DNA of 64,000 nt, taken from Sphingobacteriia bacterium. Lineage in GTDB: Bacteria > Pseudomonadota > Alphaproteobacteria > Rickettsiales > 33-17. A program made the translations under genes and the position numbers. This document shows, in pieces, positions 27,052 to 36,224 of this stretch. The notes beneath the pieces are model-generated. The model was not told where the DNA came from. It did no database searches and saw only the letters and a program-made list of their open reading frames with translations. The DNA lies in contig JAFKLR010000003.1 in assembly GCA_017304685.1 (NCBI GenBank), forward strand, positions 248,001 through 312,000. The letters are read 5' to 3'. The first letter of the stretch is position 1. Each line of letters starts with the position of its first letter.

Positions 27052-28020
27052 CTATTCCCTAAAATTAATTGATTGAGTAGAAGTAGTATTATTTCTTACT
27101 TCCATAATTTGCTCACGATATGTATCAAAAATAATTTTACTTGTAAACTCTGGGTTAGAAAAATTATAACTCGAAATATGGGTTTGAAGTTCTAAAGGCA
27201 GGTCTTTAAAAAGATCTCTGAAAATTGAGTTTAGGTTTAATTTAGCCTGTTTATATGTTCCATTAACAACGTGATACGCAAGTTCAATTGCATTAAACTC
27301 ACCAACATCATTAAGTTTTATAGCAATTTGACATAATAAATCAATTTTTCTATCATCGTTTAAGCTAATAATTTTGCTTAAGAGAGGAATAGCTTGTTCT
27401 TTTAAATTTCTTGGTAAATTTGAAAAATGAGTTTTCCAAAATGTATGTAAAGGTTTTAATCTTTCACGTTCAAAAAGATACACGTCGGCAGATGTATCAT
27501 TATTAGTTGATTCACCTATTTCAAGGATTTTATAAGCAACGAAATATAAACATTTTAACAAATGAATATTAATATTTGATTCATCAATTCCTCTTATATC
27601 TGCTCCTTTATTTAAAAGGGTGATGGCCATTTCTTTAGGATATTCAGAAGATTCAAATAATAATTTTATAGGAGTTTTACTTAAATTATTCTTAGCATTA
27701 ATTTCACTTCCTTTACTTATTAAAGCCTTTAATACTTCTAACGGTTCATAAGAGGTTAATATTGTTATTTGGCCCGAAAATGCACTGGAATCTATTCCTA
27801 AAAAATAATCTCTATAACTTCTTTTACGATAAGTTTGCGTATATTTTTTAAATTTGTTCTGGTTATAACTTTCTATAAGTAAGTGTAGGAAAGTATTACC
27901 CTTTTCATCTCTAAAATTATTTATATCTTCTATTTGGGCAATTAAATTAAGGCATTGTTCTTCATTTCCATTGTCAATTGCAGCTTTTAGCTCTAAATTT
28001 AAAGTTTCCTGGGTTTTCAT
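27052..28020 (-). CDS. Ankyrin protein with C-terminal F-box-like motif
   Basis: The 322-residue protein has ankyrin repeats at residues about 30-160 (DEKGNTFLHLLIES, GSEINAKNNLSKTPIKLLFE). A helical middle follows, and near residue 275 LFKDLPLELQTHISSY resembles the first helix of an F-box. ANK followed by a C-terminal F-box-like segment is the arrangement of PRANC proteins known from poxviruses, Wolbachia and Orientia. Those can recruit host SKP1-cullin ubiquitin ligase. The start follows the stop of the upstream gene by two bases, with an AAAGGA ribosome site overlapping that gene's end, so translation is probably coupled. Host activity is inference. Confidence 0.8.
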   Translation of the reverse strand: MKTQETLNLELKAAIDNGNEEQCLNLIAQIEDINNFRDEKGNTFLHLLIESYNQNKFKKYTQTYRKRSYRDYFLGIDSSAFSGQITILTSYEPLEVLKALISKGSEINAKNNLSKTPIKLLFESSEYPKEMAITLLNKGADIRGIDESNINIHLLKCLYFVAYKILEIGESTNNDTSADVYLFERERLKPLHTFWKTHFSNLPRNLKEQAIPLLSKIISLNDDRKIDLLCQIAIKLNDVGEFNAIELAYHVVNGTYKQAKLNLNSIFRDLFKDLPLELQTHISSYNFSNPEFTSKIIFDTYREQIMEVRNNTTSTQSINFRE

Positions 28021-28022
28021 GA

Positions 28023-29951
28023 TTATTCCTTTGAGTGCCCATTTCCATTATTTTTCATTTCTTCCATAAGCATCTTCGCCCTTTCAATTGCATTTCTAAA
28101 ACTGTCATTTAAAAAAGCTGAAGATATAATAGGGGATATATCTGAAAACTGACTAATAATTAAGCTTAATACCTCATTAGGTAATGTTAGAATAATATTA
28201 CCATTATCATCATAAATATTCCATCCTAGTTCCTTGGTAATTTCCATACCATTTTTATTTACTCTTTCTTTTAATTTACTAATAGTCTTAAATTTATGTA
28301 AATTTTGATCACCGAGTTTACGATTGGCAAAACTAAAAGCTAATTGGGGAGCATTACGATACCAGGGGTGTTTTATATCTTTAGTTATTTCAAAATAAAT
28401 TTCCCTGGTTAAAGCTAGAATGCATTTGGTTTTATGTAAACCATCAACATTAATAAATCTAGGTACATGGAGTAATAAAGATATTAAATTAAAATTAGGT
28501 AGAGGAATTTCATTTCCATTAGGGTCTAAATTTTTAAATTTTGGTGTAGTAATTGGTTTAATTGAAGCAAGTAATTTAATTTCATCCCAGAATAAAGTTA
28601 CTCTTTTTAATTCTTTTTCAATAATATTTTGAATATTTAAAAGTATTTTTGTTAATTGTGCATTATTATTTTTAAACTCAGGAAAGTAAAACAATTTTAA
28701 ATCTTCAACAGTCATTCGATTAGTTAAATAAGCTTCACAGCTAAGAATCATCCAATAAATATTTTTAGCAGCATTTGAATTAGGATTAGCGAAAACATTT
28801 TGTAAGGCATATTGCCTTAAAGAAATATTTTCAGGGCTTTTATAATAAAAAATATTAAAACCTTTATTAATAAATAACCGAACTGCATCTGAATAATTTT
28901 CATCGATTGCGTAATGAATTAGAAGTTTATTTTCTTTATATGGTATATAAAAAATATTAGTTCTTTTAGTTAACAATAAATTTAATAAATCATAATTTTT
29001 ATCTTTAATCGCAATGGCGCAAAATTCAATAAATTGGTTATCGGATAATAAATTTACATTAAATTTATTTTCAAGCACTTTAATAACAAAAGAAAAAGGT
29101 TTTTTTGTGGCTAGTAAATAATCAATTACATTTTTACCTTTATTATCAACTACATTTACATTTGCCCTACTATTAATTAACAAATAAATCTGAGCCTTTA
29201 ATTCTCCTGGTAATGAAGCAAATTCAAGAAGCAAAGTTTGACCATTTTCATTTTTTAAATCAAGTAAGCTACGGTTATTTTTAATTAAATTTTTAGCAAG
29301 TAAGGTATGTCCATTTATTAAAGCAAAATGTAAAATATTTTCGTCTTTTGTATTCGTAATATTATTATCATGACATTCATATCCTGAAACTTCTTCCATG
29401 AGATTAATAAATTTCTTATTAAAAGCATATTGAAGAGTAATTTTTGCTAAACCAGGCTCAATTTTAGAAAAAAATTTTATATTAGGCCAATGTAGTTTTT
29501 TGAAATAAAAATCATATAATTCATACAATATATTTTTAACTGTAGAATCTATTTTAGAAATGAATTTAATAATTTCCCAATCTTCTCTTTTTAATGCAAA
29601 TTCGTATAATTTATATAATTCATCAGATTTAAAGTTGTTGTAGCCTGGATAGATTGTTTGTAAATTCCTAAAGAGGTAAATGGCAAGTTCAAAACAATTA
29701 TTATTAATAGCAAATTTAATTATATAAGTTGACTCATTAACTTCCCTATTAGTAATAAATTTAATTTTACCTTTAAATATTTTATAAAGAATTTCAATGA
29801 TTTCTTTACCATTATCAAGGTTTGAATTTTGTATTCTGCGGGCAAAATTTGTAATTTCTAAAGATACCTGATATGGAAGGGGCGATAAAGAAATTTCAAA
29901 CATTTCATTCGGTGAGTCTAGGTTTTCACATATATTATCTGATTTTTTCAT
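28023..29951 (-). CDS. Large ankyrin protein with C-terminal F-box-like motif
   Basis: The 642-residue protein has ankyrin repeats from residue about 85 to 385 (DENILHFALINGHTLLAKNL, NENGQTLLLEFASLPG, NKGKNVIDYLLATKK). At residues about 590-625 ILTLPNEVLSLIISQFSDIS is an F-box-like first helix followed by a second helical segment. This is the same ANK-then-F-box order as in the downstream gene, with which it forms a two-gene operon (two-base gap). No signal peptide; no ribosome site is visible before the ATG. A CtrA-like box abutting TATACT precedes it. Probable host-directed adaptor, by analogy to PRANC proteins. Confidence 0.8.
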   Translation of the reverse strand: MKKSDNICENLDSPNEMFEISLSPLPYQVSLEITNFARRIQNSNLDNGKEIIEILYKIFKGKIKFITNREVNESTYIIKFAINNNCFELAIYLFRNLQTIYPGYNNFKSDELYKLYEFALKREDWEIIKFISKIDSTVKNILYELYDFYFKKLHWPNIKFFSKIEPGLAKITLQYAFNKKFINLMEEVSGYECHDNNITNTKDENILHFALINGHTLLAKNLIKNNRSLLDLKNENGQTLLLEFASLPGELKAQIYLLINSRANVNVVDNKGKNVIDYLLATKKPFSFVIKVLENKFNVNLLSDNQFIEFCAIAIKDKNYDLLNLLLTKRTNIFYIPYKENKLLIHYAIDENYSDAVRLFINKGFNIFYYKSPENISLRQYALQNVFANPNSNAAKNIYWMILSCEAYLTNRMTVEDLKLFYFPEFKNNNAQLTKILLNIQNIIEKELKRVTLFWDEIKLLASIKPITTPKFKNLDPNGNEIPLPNFNLISLLLHVPRFINVDGLHKTKCILALTREIYFEITKDIKHPWYRNAPQLAFSFANRKLGDQNLHKFKTISKLKERVNKNGMEITKELGWNIYDDNGNIILTLPNEVLSLIISQFSDISPIISSAFLNDSFRNAIERAKMLMEEMKNNGNGHSKE

Positions 29952-29984
29952 AAATTTTTATTATATGGTTATATTTGGGGGAAT

Positions 29985-30006
29985 AGTATATTAACCAAAA
30001 ATTAAC
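29985..30006 (-). promoter_or_regulatory. CtrA-like box abutting a -10 element, two-gene ANK/F-box operon
   Basis: TTAACCAAAAATTAAC (29991-30006) fits TTAA-N7-TTAAC and contains the TTAACCA half-site. On the minus strand TATACT (29990-29985) follows without a gap. Confidence 0.55.
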
Positions 30007-30059
30007 TAATTTGCAAGAAATAATATAAAGAGTATAAATTAAAGATTTCTACCATATTA

Positions 30060-32651
30060 TTATTTATGAAGAATAATATTTTTGACGGCAGTATCTCTTC
30101 TAAAATTTACTGTTTCTTGAACAGGCCCTTTATTTAAACAATAGGAAATAACTTTTTGACATGTCTCTTTAAATAAAGGGCGTTTGCATAAAGAAAATAA
30201 GCAATAAGAAACAGCGGCAACGCTAACAAATTTTAAGGCCTTTAAACAATAATGTTTTACTGAAACTTTCCATAAATAATCGCTTGGTTCCGAGCGACCA
30301 TCTTTACATTTTCTAATATAAAACCATGGCGTCTGCCAGTTATTATTTCGGGCAACAGGGTTTGCCCCATGCTCTAGTAAAAGCTTTACTATATCTAAGC
30401 TATCAGCTGCATAGTGAAGAAGAGTATTACCATTTTTGTCAACGAAATTAACATCGGCTCCATGGTTCAATAATATTTCAACAACTTTTTCTTGGTTATT
30501 TTGAACAGCCCACCATAAGGGTTGTCCTTTTTTAATATCAGCACCATGTTCAAGTAAAAATTCAACTTTATCTAAATATCCATTTGTAGCGGCATATTCA
30601 AGAGGGGTATATCCCTGTTTACTAGGAGCATTAATATCAGCTCCTTTACTTTGTAAAAGTTTTACAAGGTTGGAATCTTTTTTCTTAATTGCAATATCGA
30701 GTGGGGTTTCACCTAAACTTTTTTTAGCATTTACTTCTGCGCCCCTCTCTATAAATAATTTGATTTTATCTATATCTTTTTCAATGGCGCAATGAAGAGG
30801 AGTGTTACCCTCATTATCACGTGCATTAATATCAACCCCATAATCTAACAGCATTTTGACCATGTCTTCTTTTCTTTCCTTAATAGCATAAAATAATGCT
30901 TTGCCTTTTTTAATATCAGCACCATGTTCAAGTAAAAATTTAACTGTTTCTTCCTCATCGCGGCTAGCGGCAAGCTCAAGAGGAGTATATTCGAAGTAAC
31001 TTGGAGCGTTAATATCAGCTCCTTTGCTTTGTAAAAGTTTTACAGCAGTAGAATTTCTTTTATTAATTGCAAGACCAATAGGAGTATGACCAAATTGCGA
31101 TTGTGCAGTTGCATCTGCGTCATTTTCTAATAAGAAATTGATGATATTTATATCTCCTGATGATATTGCTTTATGAAGCGAGCTAAATTCTTCATTATCT
31201 TTATAATTAACATTAGCTCCTTTACTAACTAAAAGCTTAACCATCTGCAGGTTTTTCGCACTAATTGCATAATAAAGGGGAGGTTTAAGATCTTTATCTG
31301 TAGCATTAACATCTGCGCCATTTGCGAGTAGAAATTCACTCATTTCTTTTTTATTATCAATAACGCTCAATTGAAGTGCAGTATAATCATATATTTGTAA
31401 ATCATAAATATTAGGATTAACATCATATTTAAATAATAATTCAAAATATTTTTTAGCATTTTCAAAATGTACTACATTTTTACATAATGTTTTTAACGGT
31501 CGCTTAGCATGAAGGTCGCTACGACGATATATAAAAGCATTAGGGTCAGCACCATTTGCTAATAATTTTTTAAAAATTTCAAATTTGTTATCTATGTCAT
31601 CAGGATTATTATAATCGATATGCGAAAGTAAAAAATCTAGGTCAATATATAAATTACGTAAAATATTATGAACTTTATCTTTTATTTCACCTTCAGGAAG
31701 GTAAGGTGAAATAAAATGTAAAATAAACATTTTAGTAGGTGAGGCTTCTATTATATTTTCTTCTAATTTTATTTCACCACTTTTAACCCACTCAATTAAT
31801 TTATTTGCTGCATTTTTTTTGTTTTCATTTAGTTTTAGGTAACCACGCAAAATTGATTTTTCTTTTTTTGAGAGCTGTGGTTTCTTAAATAAATCCTCTA
31901 TTTCTTTCTGATAGTTTTTATTCGTTATAATAAACCATTTATAATTCAGGGTATCTTTTTCGCTAGTGCTTAATAAATTTAAACCTGCGCTTAAAAAATT
32001 GAAGTTATTTAACAAGCCTTGGTTATTTATAATATAGCTTCTTTCAGCAAGCTGGATGCTATAAGTTTCTTCTTCTTTAATTCCTTCAATAATTGATGAC
32101 AGATCATTATAATTATTCGTATCTTCTGGGAAAAAGGCATTAAATATATATTCACTTAATAAAGGGTTTGAACATATTGTAAGATCATTAGTTTTTTCTA
32201 TTAATTTTTCAAATTCAGTAGAATTATAATTTTTTGATTTTGCAAATTCTAAAGGATTTAAACCATTAATATCGTATGACTCAAATAATTTCAAAAACTG
32301 TTCTCTACTTTCAGACGTATCTAATTTTTCATTTATGAAAGGTACTAAAACATCTAGAATTGTATTTGCAATTTCTTTATAAGGTGAAGTTTCTTGCTTA
32401 AATCCTTCCTTAGGTTTTTCTGAAGCTATATCAATTAAAGTATGGAATAAGGGTAGATTTTGCGAATATATAAGGCTTTCATGAGCTATTTTATGATATG
32501 CACCCTCTCTAAAAGCTTCAAGGGGTGAAACCATAAGTAATTCTGGTTCATTTTTTATTACTTCAATTATTTCTTTTATTTCTTCTTCCGAAAGAAGAGG
32601 CGCTTCTTCTTTTCTTAAAGCTAGTAACTTAAAAATAATTAGAGTTTTCAT
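30060..32651 (-). CDS. Long ankyrin-array protein with hydrophobic C-terminus
   Basis: The 863-residue protein has a helical N-terminal region (residues 1-340) and then roughly a dozen near-consensus ankyrin repeats (about 345-800; e.g. GNTPLHCAIEK, GYTPLEYAATNGYLDKVEFL). Part of the array was made by duplication of a 126-residue block. Residues about 810-832 (CLKALKFVSVAAVSYCLFSL) are a likely membrane helix, so the array may be displayed from a membrane. No F-box or CaaX end. It is monocistronic with a consensus promoter at 32686-32714 and, unlike its ANK neighbours, without a CtrA-type box. Confidence 0.88.
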   Translation of the reverse strand: MKTLIIFKLLALRKEEAPLLSEEEIKEIIEVIKNEPELLMVSPLEAFREGAYHKIAHESLIYSQNLPLFHTLIDIASEKPKEGFKQETSPYKEIANTILDVLVPFINEKLDTSESREQFLKLFESYDINGLNPLEFAKSKNYNSTEFEKLIEKTNDLTICSNPLLSEYIFNAFFPEDTNNYNDLSSIIEGIKEEETYSIQLAERSYIINNQGLLNNFNFLSAGLNLLSTSEKDTLNYKWFIITNKNYQKEIEDLFKKPQLSKKEKSILRGYLKLNENKKNAANKLIEWVKSGEIKLEENIIEASPTKMFILHFISPYLPEGEIKDKVHNILRNLYIDLDFLLSHIDYNNPDDIDNKFEIFKKLLANGADPNAFIYRRSDLHAKRPLKTLCKNVVHFENAKKYFELLFKYDVNPNIYDLQIYDYTALQLSVIDNKKEMSEFLLANGADVNATDKDLKPPLYYAISAKNLQMVKLLVSKGANVNYKDNEEFSSLHKAISSGDINIINFLLENDADATAQSQFGHTPIGLAINKRNSTAVKLLQSKGADINAPSYFEYTPLELAASRDEEETVKFLLEHGADIKKGKALFYAIKERKEDMVKMLLDYGVDINARDNEGNTPLHCAIEKDIDKIKLFIERGAEVNAKKSLGETPLDIAIKKKDSNLVKLLQSKGADINAPSKQGYTPLEYAATNGYLDKVEFLLEHGADIKKGQPLWWAVQNNQEKVVEILLNHGADVNFVDKNGNTLLHYAADSLDIVKLLLEHGANPVARNNNWQTPWFYIRKCKDGRSEPSDYLWKVSVKHYCLKALKFVSVAAVSYCLFSLCKRPLFKETCQKVISYCLNKGPVQETVNFRRDTAVKNIILHK
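30339..31094 (-). repeat. Tandem 378-bp duplication inside the ankyrin array
   Basis: Two blocks of 378 bases (30717-31094 and 30339-30716; the phase of the boundary is arbitrary) encode related 126-residue segments. Shared elements include KLLQSKGADINAPS and FLLEHGADIKKG. Near-identical DNA stretches recur at 30532 and 30910, and at 30625 and 31003, always 378 bases apart. Confidence 0.75.
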
Positions 32652-32685
32652 ATGGTTATAACCAAGTAATATTTAAATTTTATTA

Positions 32686-32714
32686 ATAATATGCTAATTG
32701 GTAATAATTGTCAA
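32686..32714 (-). promoter_or_regulatory. Consensus promoter of the long ankyrin gene
   Basis: Leftwards: TTGACA (32714-32709), 17-base spacer, TATTAT (32691-32686); start codon at 32651. It is identical in both hexamers to the promoter of the ANK gene at 4793. Confidence 0.7.
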
Positions 32715-32829
32715 AGAACTAGTTAAGGATTTAATAGTTATAAAGTAATAATGCAATAAAAAGTAAAATATTGGTAAATAAACCTTTGAATGAAAGGATT
32801 TTTTTTATAAAATGAAATATGGGATTTAA

Positions 32830-32905
32830 TGGTGTGCCCGACAGGATTCGAACCTGTGACCTACTGATTAAAAGTCAGTTGCTCTACCGACTGAGCTACG
32901 GGCAC
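32830..32905 (-). tRNA. trnK: tRNA-Lys (anticodon TTT)
   Basis: The minus strand folds into a standard cloverleaf of 76 bases. Acceptor arms GTGCCCG and CGGGCAC pair perfectly. The D arm contains AGCTCAGTCGGTAGAGC, the anticodon loop is CTTTTAA with anticodon TTT, and the T arm contains GGTTCGAATCC. Discriminator A and an encoded CCA end (32832-32830) complete it. A GATAAT -10-like element lies just upstream. Confidence 0.97.
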
Positions 32906-33082
32906 ATAAAAAATTATCATGTGAGGAAACAAGATGTTGAAAATCAAGTTTTAACCGTCATGAGAATTCTATTTATCAGAAAAATTAGCTTCTTGTCAAC
33001 ATAGAATTTGCTAGTTTTGATAATTATTGATAAAGTTTAATAATTAAGCGGTTATAAATTAATTAATTTACGATTCGGTAAA

Positions 33083-33865
33083 ATGACAGATTATAAAAAA
33101 CAAATGTTAAATTGGTATAATGAAATAGGGGTCGGAGAAGTGATTAATGACGAACCAGTAAATACATTAGAAGCGCATGAAAGTACTATTTTAAGTGATG
33201 CGACGCATGATGGTGGAACTGACTTTGCATTATCTAATTTAGTAAATGACAGCGGGCTTTCAAGAAAACTTGCAACCTCCGCAAAAGATATTCATCAGCT
33301 TTTTGATATAATTCGTAATTTTAATGGTTGCAAACTCAAAGCAACAGCAACTAACACTGTATGTGGTGAAGGTGTGCTTGACGCTGAAGTAATGTTTATT
33401 GGTGAAGCTCCAGGTGCAACAGAAGATCAAGAAGGTCGCCCATTTTGTGGTGATAGCGGAAAATTACTTGATAATATGATTGCTTCAATTGGTCTTTCGC
33501 GTAAAACCAATATGTTTATTACAAATAATGTTTATTGGCGTCCACCAGCAAACCGTCCGCCAACAAAAGAAGAATTAAATATTTGCTTACCTTTCCTAGA
33601 AAAAATGATTGCACTAATAAACCCTAAACTAATCATATTAGTCGGGGGAGTGGCGGCTGCTAATATAACTGGTTTAAACTATTCAATGGCGAAATTTAGA
33701 ACTTCACAAGTTGAATATATAAATCAATATTTAGAAAAGCCTATAAAAACCTTTACAATTTTTCATCCTGCATATTTACTTAGAAGTCCGTCTCAAAAGA
33801 AAAATGCATGGTTTGATTTAATTTCTATTGAAGAATTTATAAAAAACAACAATATAAGAATTTAA
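33083..33865 (+). CDS. Uracil-DNA glycosylase, family 4/5-like
   Basis: The 260-residue protein carries the superfamily motif [15 protein letters not shown], followed by the glycine- and leucine-rich [11 protein letters not shown] region, the [14 protein letters not shown] block and the C-terminal [12 protein letters not shown]. Together these form the uracil pocket. The N-terminal 80 residues are the variable extension usual in alphaproteobacterial members, which were once described as phage DNA polymerase related. One of the Fe-S cysteines of family 4 is visible (GCKLK). It removes uracil from DNA in base-excision repair. gltA follows after 34 bases with its own strong ribosome site. Confidence 0.9.
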   Translation: MTDYKKQMLNWYNEIGVGEVINDEPVNTLEAHESTILSDATHDGGTDFALSNLVNDSGLSRKLATSAKDIHQLFDIIRNFNGCKLKATATNTVCGEGVLDAEVMFIGEAPGATEDQEGRPFCGDSGKLLDNMIASIGLSRKTNMFITNNVYWRPPANRPPTKEELNICLPFLEKMIALINPKLIILVGGVAAANITGLNYSMAKFRTSQVEYINQYLEKPIKTFTIFHPAYLLRSPSQKKNAWFDLISIEEFIKNNNIRI

Positions 33866-33899
33866 GGCACAAAAAATTTTAGCCACTAAAAGGAGAGCT

Positions 33900-35189
33900 A
33901 TGTCTGAAAATGCAACTATAAATATCCCGGGTCACGAACCACTTCAACTCCCAATTCAAAACGGTACAGTAGGGCCAGCAGTTATAGACGTTCAAAAACT
34001 TTATAACCACGCCAATGTTTTTACCTATGACCCAGGATTCATGTCAACAGCGTCATGTCATTCTAAAATTACATATATTGATGGTGAAAGTGGCATTTTA
34101 AGACATCGCGGTTACCCAATTGAAGAACTTGCAGAAAAAAGCAGCTTTCTAGAAGTAGTTTATTTATTATTAAACGGTGAATTACCTAAGAAGAACGAAC
34201 TTGAAAGCTTCGAGCATCACATTAAAAGGCACTCAATGGTACATGAACAAGTTCATTTCTTTTATCGCGGGTTTCCTCGTCGTTCACATCCTATGGCTTT
34301 AATGGTAGGTGCAGTTGGTGGTTTATCCGCTTTCTATCACGAAGATCTTGATATTCATGATCCGGTTCAAAGATGTGTAGCGTCATATAGACTTATTGCC
34401 AAAATGCCAACTTTAGCTGCAATGGCATATAAATATTCAATTGGTCAACCATTCGTTTACCCATTAAATGAACTTGATTACGCAGGTAATTTCTTAAATA
34501 TGATGTTCTCCGTACCAAGTGAAAATTATAAAGTTAATCCAATTCTTTCAAAAGCTCTTGATAGAATTTTCATTTTACACGCTGACCATGAACAAAACGC
34601 TTCAACCTCAACCGTAAGGCTTGCAGGTTCATCAGGCGCTAATCCATTTGCGTGCATTGCGGCAGGTATTGCATCACTTTGGGGTCCTGCGCATGGTGGT
34701 GCGAATGAAGCAGTAATAAATATGCTTAATGAAATTAAATCAGTTGATCGTATTCCGATTTACATTAATAAGGCTAAAGATAAAAATGATCCGTTTAGAT
34801 TAATGGGCTTTGGTCATAGAGTATATAAGAACTATGATCCAAGAGCTTCAGTATTACGTAAAACCTGTCATGAAGTACTTGGTGCATTAAACAGACAAAA
34901 TGATGAAATGCTTCAAATTGCAATTGAATTAGAAAGAATTGCTTTAAGTGATCCATATTTCATTGAACGTAAACTTTACCCTAATGTTGATTTCTATTCA
35001 GGTATTATTTACCGCGCGATGCGCATTCCGCCACAAATGTTCACAGTGCTTTTTGCAATTGCAAGAACAGCAGGATGGGTTGCACAATGGAAAGAAATGA
35101 TTGAAGATCCTGAGCAAAAAATTGGTCGCCCACGTCAGCTTTACACAGGCTATGACCAAAGACCATATGTTGATATCGATAAAAGATAA
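33900..35189 (+). CDS. gltA: Citrate synthase
   Basis: The 429-residue protein is a type II citrate synthase of usual length, condensing oxaloacetate and acetyl-CoA in the TCA cycle. Catalytic residues are in [25 protein letters not shown] (both active His) and PNVDFYSG (active Asp). The N-terminus has the [13 protein letters not shown] and [15 protein letters not shown] blocks typical of rickettsial and other alphaproteobacterial GltA. An AAGGAGA ribosome site lies just before the ATG. A perfect hairpin follows at 35203-35232. The gene is a standard phylogenetic marker for Rickettsiales and could place this organism. Confidence 0.98.
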   Translation: MSENATINIPGHEPLQLPIQNGTVGPAVIDVQKLYNHANVFTYDPGFMSTASCHSKITYIDGESGILRHRGYPIEELAEKSSFLEVVYLLLNGELPKKNELESFEHHIKRHSMVHEQVHFFYRGFPRRSHPMALMVGAVGGLSAFYHEDLDIHDPVQRCVASYRLIAKMPTLAAMAYKYSIGQPFVYPLNELDYAGNFLNMMFSVPSENYKVNPILSKALDRIFILHADHEQNASTSTVRLAGSSGANPFACIAAGIASLWGPAHGGANEAVINMLNEIKSVDRIPIYINKAKDKNDPFRLMGFGHRVYKNYDPRASVLRKTCHEVLGALNRQNDEMLQIAIELERIALSDPYFIERKLYPNVDFYSGIIYRAMRIPPQMFTVLFAIARTAGWVAQWKEMIEDPEQKIGRPRQLYTGYDQRPYVDIDKR

Positions 35190-35202
35190 TAAATCTTTTA
35201 AA

Positions 35203-35232
35203 TAGGAAATGAGGCTAATACCTCATTTCCTA
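35203..35232 (+). terminator. gltA terminator hairpin
   Basis: TAGGAAATGAGG and CCTCATTTCCTA form a perfect 12-bp stem with a six-base loop, 13 bases after the gltA stop. The tail is only moderately T-rich. Confidence 0.7.
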
Positions 35233-35345
35233 CAAATTCTCTTTTAAGTATTTCCATAAATCAAAATGAAAACTGTTGAATTAACACATCCACTAAGTAT
35301 GAAGATAAAAAATATTTATAGGATCTAGTTAAAGATTTAAAGCGT

Positions 35346-36191
35346 GTGTCTAATCAAATTGAGTTTGATAACACGGTTTCAGAAATAGAACGTTTAGTTG
35401 GAAAATATGGTAAACCTGCTTTAAATTCAGTTGAAACAACTATATACATTACTGGGCAAGTTGATGAAATCCCTAAAATTTTAGGTGTAAAAAAAGAAGT
35501 TGAACCTAAAAAACTCCTCGATATTCTTTTATGTAATGAAAATATAAAAAATCCTAAAACTATCATTTATTTATTAAAGAAAGAAGCAAACCCTAATATA
35601 CAAAATGAAAAAGGTTATACAATTCTCCATCGTGCTGCAATGGAAGGAAATGAAGCGATTATTGATACTTTATTAAAAAATGGAGCTAATCTTAGCATTA
35701 AAGACAAAAGAGGTTTAACGCCTTTCTTTCATGCAATATCTAACGGACATTTAAAAGTAGGTGAGCTTCTTTTAGAAAATGGGGCTAACATTAATGATAA
35801 ACAATATTGGTATGATGGAGGTAGAACCCTTTTGCATATGACTACTATTAATGATGATAATAGTAAAATCACTGAATTTTTATTAATCAACAACGCTTGC
35901 CCAAATGCTAAAAGCGTTAGAATGTTTGGAGCAGAAACGCCTTTACATGAAGCAGTGCATTTTGAGAATTTAAAGATAGCAAAGCTTTTATTACAATATG
36001 GTGCAGACCCTACAATTAAAAATTATAATGGTAATACACCGTTCGATTTAGCTAAAGATATAAAAATTAAGGCCATTTTATTTGAACCATTATTTGCTTC
36101 CACTCTTCCTTATAAATTACACAGGGTAAAATTTGATGAAAGCAAACAGAAACAGTTAGATTTAGTTAAGCAACTAATATCAAAACTATAA
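35346..36191 (+). CDS. Ankyrin-repeat protein with GTG start
   Basis: The 281-residue protein starts at a GTG (MSNQIEFDNTVSE) and has about five ankyrin repeats at residues 60-245 (KGYTILHRAAMEGNEAII, RGLTPFFHAISNGHLKV, ETPLHEAVHFENLKIAKLL). No signal peptide, membrane segment, F-box or CaaX end is visible. The ribosome site is poor. It sits between gltA and the end of the four-gene F-box operon, which converges on it. Role unknown; protein binding is expected from the fold. Confidence 0.83.
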   Translation: MSNQIEFDNTVSEIERLVGKYGKPALNSVETTIYITGQVDEIPKILGVKKEVEPKKLLDILLCNENIKNPKTIIYLLKKEANPNIQNEKGYTILHRAAMEGNEAIIDTLLKNGANLSIKDKRGLTPFFHAISNGHLKVGELLLENGANINDKQYWYDGGRTLLHMTTINDDNSKITEFLLINNACPNAKSVRMFGAETPLHEAVHFENLKIAKLLLQYGADPTIKNYNGNTPFDLAKDIKIKAILFEPLFASTLPYKLHRVKFDESKQKQLDLVKQLISKL

Positions 36192-36215
36192 AATTTTATT
36201 ATCAGTTGCTTAACT
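36164..36215 (+). terminator. Inverted repeat at convergent gene ends
   Basis: AGTTAAGCAACT (36164-36175) and AGTTGCTTAACT (36204-36215) are perfect 12-base complements with a 28-base loop. The left arm is inside the end of the ANK coding region. It could terminate either strand; the long loop makes this uncertain. Confidence 0.4.
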
Positions 36216-36224
36216 ATACTTCAC

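Noticed and set aside
30339-31094. CRISPR-like repeat spacing
   Set aside because: The repeats are coding ankyrin units in frame; no short identical repeats with unique spacers occur anywhere in the window.
30060-32651. F-box or CaaX in the long ankyrin protein
   Set aside because: No LPxEI-type helix at either end, and the C-terminus ends in NIILHK without a suitable cysteine.
32819-33004. Open frame of 61 codons on the plus strand over the tRNA-Lys gene
   Set aside because: It is the antisense of the tRNA (the familiar spurious translation with GVPDRIRTCDLL) and is not a protein gene.
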